Origin: an uncultured Clostridia bacterium
GTDB taxonomy: Bacteria > Bacillota > Clostridia > Oscillospirales > Acutalibacteraceae
Assembly (NCBI GenBank): GCA_946405475.1
Contig: CAMJHI010000148.1
Coordinates: 1 to 6,197 of the forward strand
Direction of reading: 5' to 3'
DNA length: 6,197 nucleotides
Shown: piece by piece, positions 1 through 5,893 of the stretch
Layout: the number at the start of each line of letters is the position of its first letter
How positions within the stretch are numbered: the first letter of the stretch is position 1
Notes under the pieces: generated by a model
The model's input: only the letters and a program-made list of their open reading frames with translations
Told to the model about the DNA's origin: nothing
The model's database searches: none
Program-made: the position numbers and the translations under genes

Positions 1-1365
1 GTGGCCGAAAAGCTCCGCGCCTTTGAAGAAAGAACCGGCATCCCGGTGTTCGTCATCGACGGCAACCACGATCTGGGCGAAAACTGCGCCGTGACGCGCA
101 AGGAGTTCAAAGAGATCTACGCCGATTTCGGCTACGATCTCGCGCTGGAAACGCGGGAAGAGGACTGCTCCTATACCGCGGACCTCGGCGAAAAATACCG
201 ACTGATCGCGCTGGACAGCTGCGACCCCTCCGTTTCCACCGAGGACGGGCTGACCAACGACGGCGTGATGTGGGTGAAAAAGCAGACGGAAAAAGCGAAG
301 GCGGACGGACGCTGGCCCATTCTGATGATGCACCACAACCTGCTCGACCACATGCCGATGCAGCGGCTGATCAACCGCAACTTCATCGTGCGGTTCCACT
401 TCACCACCGCCGAACGGTTTGCCGACTGGGGCATCCGCACCGTGTTCACCGGGCACGAGCACTGCAGCGACGCGGCGGTGTTCACCTCGGCGCTGGGCAA
501 CAAAATTTATGACTTTGCCGACACGGCGCTGACGATGTACCCGCTGAGCTACCGCGTGGTGTCTTACACCGACAACGAGATCACCTACGAATCGAAAACG
601 ATCGACAGCATCGATACCGACGCGCTCACCGCGCGGGTGGACGGCTACACCCCCGAGCAGCTCGCGCTGATGGATCAGGGGCTCAACGAATACGCCAAGG
701 GCTTTTTGAAGGCGGGCTTCCGCTACCGCATGGTGCTGTCGCTGAGCATGGAAAAAATGGGCATCAAGGAAAGCGATTTCTACTATCCGCTCGTCAACAA
801 GGCGGTCACGCTGCTGACCGATGAACTGGATACGCCGTTCTACGGCGAAAACAGCGTGAGCACGATCGCCGCGAAATACGGCGTGACCCTGCCGCAGACC
901 AACTACAAAACCCCGTGGGATCTGGCGGGCGAGCTGCTGGCCAACCACTACCGCGGCAGCGAGACCTGCACGGTCGACAGCGACGAGGTGCGCCTGCTGC
1001 TGCGCACGGTCGCCGTGCTGCTGCGCGAAGAAAACCAGGAGCTGTCGCTCGTTTCGCTGCGCGACGCGGCGAACGCGCTGGGCGGCATGAGCCCGCAGGT
1101 CAAAGCCCTGTGCGCCGTGGCGTTCGACGACATCAGCCCCGTGGAATATTTCACCACCGCTCTGCTCGCGCCGTTCCTGTACGAATTCGCCTTCGACGCC
1201 GACGGCGTGGATGACAACGTCGGCACGCTTGAGGGCTACGCCGTGAACAGCAACGCGCAAAACGTCGCGAACAACCTGAAAAATCTGGTCAACAAGCTGA
1301 TGACCTACTTCAACATGATTTTCGCCCTTCTGATGAAGGCCGGCGGTAAGCTCATCGGCCAATAA
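1..1365 (+). CDS. Metallophosphoesterase (calcineurin-like), 5'-truncated by window edge
   Basis: This is a calcineurin-like phosphoesterase of the two-metal hydrolase fold; the substrate cannot be told. Visible metal/catalytic motifs in the 454 readable residues are GNHD (21-24), MMHHN (109-113) and GHEH (151-154), in the family's order and spacing. The family's first motifs (DxH and GDxxD) should precede GNHD, but only about 20 residues are present before it, so the gene almost certainly starts upstream and the GTG at base 1 is probably an internal valine codon. After the catalytic core (to about residue 205) comes a mostly helical region of about 240 residues that I do not recognise, ending in a hydrophobic, possibly amphipathic helix (about 429-453) that could touch a membrane. 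It ends at TAA 1363-1365, 17 bases before the acyltransferase-like gene, suggesting one operon. Domain assignment is secure; cellular location is unknown because the N-terminus is missing. Confidence 0.88.
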   Translation: MAEKLRAFEERTGIPVFVIDGNHDLGENCAVTRKEFKEIYADFGYDLALETREEDCSYTADLGEKYRLIALDSCDPSVSTEDGLTNDGVMWVKKQTEKAKADGRWPILMMHHNLLDHMPMQRLINRNFIVRFHFTTAERFADWGIRTVFTGHEHCSDAAVFTSALGNKIYDFADTALTMYPLSYRVVSYTDNEITYESKTIDSIDTDALTARVDGYTPEQLALMDQGLNEYAKGFLKAGFRYRMVLSLSMEKMGIKESDFYYPLVNKAVTLLTDELDTPFYGENSVSTIAAKYGVTLPQTNYKTPWDLAGELLANHYRGSETCTVDSDEVRLLLRTVAVLLREENQELSLVSLRDAANALGGMSPQVKALCAVAFDDISPVEYFTTALLAPFLYEFAFDADGVDDNVGTLEGYAVNSNAQNVANNLKNLVNKLMTYFNMIFALLMKAGGKLIGQ

Positions 1366-1382
1366 GCTTTCGTGAGGTTCCC

Positions 1383-2426
1383 ATGAACAAAGACGATACC
1401 AAAATGGTGCAGGGGCTTTCGGTGCTGGCAATGGTTTGCCTGCATCTGTTCTGCCGCATCGACTGGGCCGATTTTTACGCCACGCCGGTCATGCTGCTCG
1501 GCCTGCCCGTTTCCTTCTATTTTGCGCAGATCTCCGACTTTTGCGTGTTCGGCTTTGCCCTTTGCAGCGGTTACGCGCACTGGACGCTGTATGGCAAAGA
1601 GCATTTTTACCGCCGCCGTCTGGTCTCACTCTTCGCGCTTTACGGCCGGTACTGGCTGATCCTGATCCTGTTCACGATCGCCGCCGCTCTTGCCGGACAA
1701 AGCTGGCTGTATACCAGCAGCTGGCTGGGTTATTTCCTCTCCTACATCAGCGTTGTTTCGTTCTATAACGGCGCGTGGTGGTATCTGCCGGTTTACGCCG
1801 TGCTGGTGCTGGTGTCGCCGCTGCTGATGAAGCTTTGCCGAAAATATCACTGGCTGATCGTTTCGCTGCTCATCGCCGTTTGCTACGTGGGCGGATACTA
1901 CTTCCGGTTCAAAAAGGTGTTCACGCCTTCCGTCTATTTCAGTACGTCTTCCATCGGCGCATTCTTTATGACGCTGGCGGAATATCTGTTCGGCGCGGTG
2001 CTTGGCAGGCTTTGCTTTTTTGAAAAAGCCAAAGCCGCCGCGCAGAAGATCAGCCCGGTTTTGTTCTGGCTCGGTTCGGCCGTTTTGGTGGCCGGTCTGG
2101 CGTTTGTGCGGGCGCAGTATCTGCGCACGCTGTTCATCGCGCCGCTGACGGGGACGATCATTATCACGATCCTGGTCGCCGGCCGAAAGCCGAAACCGGT
2201 GCGCGCGTTCTTTTTGTTCTTCGGCAAACATTCCACCAACATCTGGCTGACCCACATGTTCTTTTATCACACGCTGTTTGTCGGGCTGGTGTTCAAGGCC
2301 AAATATCCGCCGCTCATTTACGCGTTCATGATGGTTCTCTGCCTCGCGCTTTCCTACGGGATCGACCTGCTCTATCACCCGATCCAAAAGAAAATTCTGA
2401 AGCTGAACAATGTTGCAAAAGTTTAA
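1383..2426 (+). CDS. Acyltransferase-3 family-like integral membrane protein
   Basis: A 347-residue, strongly hydrophobic protein with roughly ten membrane segments, the usual size for a stand-alone acyltransferase-3 (O-acetyltransferase-like) protein. Family-type landmarks are: an N-terminal segment with a conserved-looking histidine (QGLSVLAMVCLH, His21), a basic loop FYRRRL (75-80) after the second or third segment, WWYLPVY (132-138), and GKHSTNIWLTH (281-291), which resembles the family's C-terminal G-K-x-S-x-x-I-x-L-x-H motif. Known relatives move acetyl or other acyl groups onto exopolysaccharide, peptidoglycan or lipid-linked sugars at the membrane; the substrate here is unknown. The position ten residues before His21, normally Arg (or Lys in some subgroups), is Gln10, so catalytic competence is not assured. 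ATG 1383 is preceded by GTGAGG at 1372-1377, a fair ribosome binding site. It probably shares a transcript with the upstream phosphoesterase. The membrane-protein call is firm; the family call is good but rests on motif memory. Confidence 0.82.
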   Translation: MNKDDTKMVQGLSVLAMVCLHLFCRIDWADFYATPVMLLGLPVSFYFAQISDFCVFGFALCSGYAHWTLYGKEHFYRRRLVSLFALYGRYWLILILFTIAAALAGQSWLYTSSWLGYFLSYISVVSFYNGAWWYLPVYAVLVLVSPLLMKLCRKYHWLIVSLLIAVCYVGGYYFRFKKVFTPSVYFSTSSIGAFFMTLAEYLFGAVLGRLCFFEKAKAAAQKISPVLFWLGSAVLVAGLAFVRAQYLRTLFIAPLTGTIIITILVAGRKPKPVRAFFLFFGKHSTNIWLTHMFFYHTLFVGLVFKAKYPPLIYAFMMVLCLALSYGIDLLYHPIQKKILKLNNVAKV

Positions 2427-2435
2427 GAAAGTTTA
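2418..2435 (+). repeat. Direct repeat AAAGTTTA x2, 10-bp period, candidate regulator site
   Basis: AAAGTTTA occurs at 2418-2425 and again at 2428-2435, so the copies start 10 bases apart, about one helical turn. The first copy overlaps the stop codon of the acyltransferase-like gene, and the pair ends 7 bases before a candidate -35 element of the response-regulator gene. OmpR-type regulators commonly bind head-to-tail repeats with a 10-11 bp period next to the -35, so an autoregulatory site is a reasonable inference. An AT-rich chance repeat is equally possible. Confidence 0.3.
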
Positions 2436-2442
2436 GCGTTTC

Positions 2443-2470
2443 TTGTAAAGAGTGCACAGTACAGTAAATT
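2443..2470 (+). promoter_or_regulatory. Candidate sigma-A promoter for the two-component operon
   Basis: TTGTAA at 2443-2448 (4 of 6 to the -35 consensus) and TAAATT at 2465-2470 (4 of 6 to the -10 consensus) are separated by 16 bases. They lie in the only AT-richer gap between the acyltransferase-like gene and the response regulator, 28 bases before the ATG. The match is mediocre; placement is the main support. A small tandem ACAGT repeat (2456-2465) lies within the spacer. Confidence 0.35.
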
Positions 2471-2481
2471 CAACAGCCGCA

Positions 2482-2489
2482 AAAGGAGG
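2482..2489 (+). promoter_or_regulatory. Strong ribosome binding site of the response regulator
   Basis: AAAGGAGG is a full match to the anti-Shine-Dalgarno complement, with 8 bases between it and ATG 2498. It is the strongest ribosome binding site in the window and fixes the regulator start. It contrasts with the very weak site in front of the kinase. Confidence 0.9.
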
Positions 2490-2497
2490 GCATCATA

Positions 2498-3193
2498 ATG
2501 TATAACGTTCTGGTTTGTGACGATGACGCCGCCATTGTCAATTCCATTGAGATCTATCTGAATTTAGAAGGCTACAAGGTGTTCAAGGCCGGCAACGGCA
2601 AAGAGGCGCTGGCCATCGCCCAGCAGGAAGAGATCCACTGCATCGTGCTGGATATCATGATGCCGGAGCTTGACGGGCTGCGCACCACGCTGCAGCTTCG
2701 GGAAAAAAGCAACGTGCCCATCATCCTGCTGTCCGCTAAAAGCGAAGATACCGACAAGATCACGGGCTTGGGCTTCGGTGCGGATGATTACATGACCAAG
2801 CCGTTCAACCCGCTGGAGCTTGTGGCGCGCGTCAAATCGCAGATCCGCCGTTACGTCAACCTGGGCGGCACGAACGAGGCCGATTCCTCGCACGTGATCG
2901 TCACGGGCGGGCTGGCCATCGACACCGACGCCCACGTGGTCACGCTTGACGGCGAGCCGGTGAAGCTGACCGCCACCGAATACGGCATCATCGAATACCT
3001 GATGACCAATCTGGGGCGCGTGCTGTCCACCACGCAGATCTATGAGGCGGTCTGGAACGAGCCGTCCTATTCCACCGAAAAAACCGTCACGGTGCACATC
3101 CGCCGCATCCGGGAAAAGATCGAGATCAACCCGAAGGAACCGAAATACCTGAAAGTGGTGTGGGGCATTGGATACAAAATCGAAAAAATTTAA
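2498..3193 (+). CDS. OmpR/VanR-type two-component response regulator
   Basis: A 231-residue DNA-binding response regulator of usual length. The receiver domain (about 1-115) has the acidic pocket Asp8-Asp9-Asp10, the phosphoacceptor Asp52 in VLDIMMPELDG, the switch Ser79 and the invariant Lys101 in KPF, so it should be phosphorylatable. After a linker of about 15 residues rich in Asp, Ser and Glu, the winged-helix domain (about 132-230) shows the OmpR-family pattern: KLTATEYGIIEYL, LSTTQIYEAVW, the recognition-helix stretch TVTVHIRRIREKI, and the C-terminal hairpin VVWGIGYKIE. It acts in the cytoplasm as a transcription factor for its own operon and/or unlinked targets. ATG 2498 is set by a perfect ribosome binding site. 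Its last 26 bases overlap the kinase gene in another frame, so the two are cotranscribed and the partner is clear. Targets cannot be read from the sequence; the upstream envelope-type genes are only candidates. Confidence 0.97.
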   Translation: MYNVLVCDDDAAIVNSIEIYLNLEGYKVFKAGNGKEALAIAQQEEIHCIVLDIMMPELDGLRTTLQLREKSNVPIILLSAKSEDTDKITGLGFGADDYMTKPFNPLELVARVKSQIRRYVNLGGTNEADSSHVIVTGGLAIDTDAHVVTLDGEPVKLTATEYGIIEYLMTNLGRVLSTTQIYEAVWNEPSYSTEKTVTVHIRRIREKIEINPKEPKYLKVVWGIGYKIEKI

Positions 3194-5729
3194 GTATAAG
3201 CCACTCAAAGCAGTGGCTTTTCTGCTCTGTTTGACCTTCATCGCAGCAGGCGCGACGGCAACGTGGCGCCTGGTTGATTTTGCGCACCGTTCCGGCTATT
3301 ACTGGGGCGGCGACAGCGGCACGGGCGCCGCCGGCAGCCTGTATGACGCCCGCCTGTCCAAGGATTTTCTGGATGAAGTCGGGTTCGTCTATTACGCCGC
3401 CAAGCGCGCGTTCATCACCTACCGCAACGGCGCCGTGTTCCGCGACGGCACGCTGAAAAGCGAGCTGGAACAGGCCTATGAGGGTTATTCGCAGGAGGCT
3501 GCGGCGCAAAAATTCCAGCAGGCGCGCGACACCGCCGCCGCTTTCAACGAATTCTACCGCCGCCTGCCCGCCGAAAGCGAAATGGCTGCCTCCCCCGAAT
3601 ACCACCGCGACCGCGACGGCGACGGCACCTTCCGCGACGACGTCAGGGATGAAAACGGCCGCTGCCTGAACGACTTTGAACAGTCGGATCAATACGTGGT
3701 CAAAAACAACCGCGTTTCGCCCAACTCGCATTATTTCACCGCGCTCAAAAGCAAGGCCGCGTCCGCCGATATCCCCGGCGAGATCGCGGCGGCGCAAGCC
3801 GAATACGACGCGCTGATCCAATACCTACAGTCGCTCAGCGCGGTCAAATACCTCATCGTCAACGACAAAACGGGCGCCGCCTACACCAACAGCGGCGCGG
3901 CCGACGTCAGCAGCTTTTCCTCGCTTTACGGCGAAACCGACTGGCTCGTGATTTCGACCGACAACTTTGAGACCGCCACGGTGGGCGACGTGTTCGCTTC
4001 GCTGTGCACCCGCCTGCGCGCCGGCAAAACCGAAACGGAAGCCGCCGTGTTTTCCGTCAACGGCGCGGAGGTGCCCGGCTGCGCTTACACGGAGCAGTTT
4101 CTGCAGTCCATGCGCCACGGCTACGAAAACAAAACGCAGCCCGAGGCGCTCGGCGTGACCACCGCCTCGCGTCTGCTCAGCGGCACGCCCTGCACCATTT
4201 GCATCAGCTACAACTTTGCGCGCGTCACGGCGGCCGATCCGTTCAACGCGCTGACCAACGATTACCTCGCCGCGGCCAACCGCGTTTCGCAGAGCATCGC
4301 CGTGTTCCTGCTTTCGTTTTTCTTCTCGACGGCGCTGACGGTCTTTTTGTTCATCGTCGCCGGCCGCAGCTACAAAAACGCGCCGATCAGAATGCGCCGG
4401 TTCGACAAATTCCCCAGCGATCTGCGGCTGCTGTTTTCCGTGGCGCTGTGCGTCGGTCTGGTGCTGCTCGGCGGCGCGTCGATGTACGTCGGGCTGACCT
4501 ACCGCACCTACCGCAACATTGCCATGGTCGGGTTCCTGTTCTGCTGCGTGTGCGCCGACGCGGTGCTGATCGATTACCTGACGTTCCTGTCCCGCAGCAT
4601 CAAAAACAACTCGCTCTTTTCTCACATGGTGCTCGCCTTCCCGTTCCGGCTCACCCAGCGGTTCGTCAACCGCCTCACCGGCAACAATTCCGCTTTGCCG
4701 GACGGCATGAAGCGCCAGTTCAAGGTGGCGGTGCCGTTTTACGCCGTGTCCACGGCGATCACGCTGCTGCTGCTGCTCTATTCGGCCGCCCGGCACCGGT
4801 TTTTTGCCGTTTTGCTGTTCCTGCTGATCTTCGGCAGCATCCAGCTCGCCTTCGTCACCGTGCTGTATTCCTACGCCAAATCGCTCGATAAGATCCGCGA
4901 CACGGTGCAGGCCACCCAGAGCGGCGATTACGATATGCAGTTCGACACCGACAAAATGCCGCGTTCCATGGTGAGCTTTGCCGAAAACATCAGCGAAATG
5001 CGGCAGGATATGAAGGACGCCATGCAGTCCGCCGTGCAGGAGCAGCGCACCAAGACTGAGCTGATCACCAACGTCACGCACGACCTGAAAACGCCGCTGA
5101 CCTCCATCATCACTTACACCGACCTGATCATGAACACCGAGCATGAAAATGAAACGGTGCGGGGCTACGCGCAGGTGCTCAGCGAAAAATCGCAGCGCCT
5201 CAAGCAGCTCATCGACGATCTGACCGAAGCGTCCAAGCTCTCGGGCGGCCGGGTCGAGATCCACCCCATGCCGGTGAGCCTTTACGAGCTGGCCGTGCAG
5301 GCCATTGCCGAAAACGAGGACAGCCTCGAGGCGGCCGGTGTGGAAATGCTCATGACGCCGGGCGAGGTGCGCCCCATCGTCATGGCCGACGGGCAGAAGA
5401 CCTACCGCGTGTTTGAAAACATTCTGTCCAACATCGCCAAATACGCCAAGCCCGGCACGCAGGCGTTCGTGACCGTGCGGCAGGAGGAAGGCTTTGGCGT
5501 GATCACCTTCATCAACACCTGCGCGACCAAGCTCGACCTGCCCGCGGAACGGCTGATGGAACGCTTCGTGCGCGGCGATTCCTCGCGCGTGGGCGAAGGC
5601 AGCGGGCTCGGGCTGAGCATTACCAAAGACCTGTGCCGCCTGCAGAGCGGTCAGTTCAAGATCGCCGTGGAGGACGACAAGTTCCGCGCCACCGTGCGCC
5701 TGCCGCTGGCGGAAGACGCACCGGGTTGA
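3168..5729 (+). CDS. Sensor histidine kinase with large extracytoplasmic domain and six membrane segments
   Basis: An 853-residue membrane kinase, cognate partner of the overlapping regulator. A basic N-terminus (KSKKFKYK) leads into TM1 (about 14-36), an extracytoplasmic region (about 37-373), then five more hydrophobic segments (about 375-399, 418-445, 451-474, 518-541, 544-569), a HAMP-like/coiled linker (570-625) and the kinase core. The H-box ELITNVTHDLKTPLTSI carries phosphoacceptor His638, with Thr642 at the phosphatase position. The ATPase domain has N-box Asn755, the LMERFVRGDSSR F-box (796-807) and G2 motif GEGSGLGLSI (809-818). The expected G1 Asp-x-Gly is replaced by Asn783-Thr-Cys, which I recall as usual in a Firmicute subgroup with this F-box. 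The start is TTG 3168: a stop at 3150-3152 excludes longer forms, and a start at GTG 3213 would lose the basic anchor. No good ribosome binding site precedes it, so translation is probably coupled to the regulator. The ligand is unknown. Confidence 0.95.
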   Translation: MDTKSKKFKYKPLKAVAFLLCLTFIAAGATATWRLVDFAHRSGYYWGGDSGTGAAGSLYDARLSKDFLDEVGFVYYAAKRAFITYRNGAVFRDGTLKSELEQAYEGYSQEAAAQKFQQARDTAAAFNEFYRRLPAESEMAASPEYHRDRDGDGTFRDDVRDENGRCLNDFEQSDQYVVKNNRVSPNSHYFTALKSKAASADIPGEIAAAQAEYDALIQYLQSLSAVKYLIVNDKTGAAYTNSGAADVSSFSSLYGETDWLVISTDNFETATVGDVFASLCTRLRAGKTETEAAVFSVNGAEVPGCAYTEQFLQSMRHGYENKTQPEALGVTTASRLLSGTPCTICISYNFARVTAADPFNALTNDYLAAANRVSQSIAVFLLSFFFSTALTVFLFIVAGRSYKNAPIRMRRFDKFPSDLRLLFSVALCVGLVLLGGASMYVGLTYRTYRNIAMVGFLFCCVCADAVLIDYLTFLSRSIKNNSLFSHMVLAFPFRLTQRFVNRLTGNNSALPDGMKRQFKVAVPFYAVSTAITLLLLLYSAARHRFFAVLLFLLIFGSIQLAFVTVLYSYAKSLDKIRDTVQATQSGDYDMQFDTDKMPRSMVSFAENISEMRQDMKDAMQSAVQEQRTKTELITNVTHDLKTPLTSIITYTDLIMNTEHENETVRGYAQVLSEKSQRLKQLIDDLTEASKLSGGRVEIHPMPVSLYELAVQAIAENEDSLEAAGVEMLMTPGEVRPIVMADGQKTYRVFENILSNIAKYAKPGTQAFVTVRQEEGFGVITFINTCATKLDLPAERLMERFVRGDSSRVGEGSGLGLSITKDLCRLQSGQFKIAVEDDKFRATVRLPLAEDAPG
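3198..3219 (+). terminator. Terminator-like hairpin at the regulator/kinase junction (inside kinase coding sequence)
   Basis: AAGCCACT (3198-3205) and AGTGGCTT (3212-3219) form a perfect 8-bp stem with a six-base loop, followed by two further T residues and a pyrimidine-rich stretch to about 3232. The stem begins 5 bases after the regulator stop codon and lies within kinase codons 11-18. It could act as a partial terminator or attenuator that lowers kinase output relative to the regulator, or protect the upstream message end. The stem is only half GC and the T run is short, so termination would be leaky at best. Confidence 0.35.
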
Positions 5730-5893
5730 GGGAACGGATGACGTGACCCGGTAATGCCCATCTGCCCTTAACCGTCAGAATCCTTTGCCGAAAAACGGCC
5801 TGCCCTCGGGTGAGAGCAGGCCGTTTTGCTGTTGTTTTGTTTGGCGCCGCGTTTGATTTGCGGCTGCCGCGAACGGGTCGAAAGAGAGGAAGC
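5730..5893. other. Convergent intergenic region
   Basis: A 164-base gap between the kinase stop and the stop of the minus-strand GGGtGRT gene. I see no coding potential, promoter or RNA gene in it. Its only clear element is the bidirectional terminator at 5791-5827. A weaker 7-bp stem (ACCGGGT 5720-5726 with ACCCGGT 5746-5752) spans the kinase stop codon and lacks a T run. Confidence 0.7.
5791..5827. terminator. Bidirectional intrinsic terminator between convergent genes
   Basis: AAAACGGCCTGC (5792-5803) and its exact complement GCAGGCCGTTTT (5816-5827) form a perfect 12-bp stem. CTC (5805-5807) can also pair with GAG (5812-5814), leaving a GGGT tip and one C-A mismatch. On the plus strand the stem ends in TTTT followed by a T-rich stretch (to about 5842); on the minus strand it ends in five T residues. 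It therefore serves the kinase operon on one side and the GGGtGRT gene on the other. Confidence 0.92.

Noticed and set aside
1..3. GTG at base 1 as the true start of the phosphoesterase
   Set aside because: The required N-terminal metal-binding motifs of the fold would be missing; the window edge is the simpler explanation.
1626..2387. Minus-strand open frame (253 codons) opposite the acyltransferase-like gene
   Set aside because: Low-complexity charged translation (many Arg, Gln, Glu, His) typical of an antisense shadow of a membrane protein; no ribosome binding site or domain.
2425..2444. AAGAAA/TTTCTT inverted repeat after the acyltransferase-like gene
   Set aside because: Six AT-rich pairs with an eight-base loop and no proper T tract; too weak to call a terminator.
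4004..4891. Plus-strand open frame (295 codons) in another frame of the kinase
   Set aside because: Arg/Ala/His-rich shadow frame inside a well-supported gene.
3825..5264. Long minus-strand open frame (479 codons) opposite the kinase
   Set aside because: It mirrors the kinase codon pattern in GC-rich DNA, its translation is Arg/His/Gln/Gly-rich with no recognisable domain, and the plus-strand kinase motifs are unambiguous.
5720..5752. Seven-bp hairpin spanning the kinase stop codon
   Set aside because: Long 19-base loop and no T run after it; the much stronger stem at 5791-5827 is the terminator.
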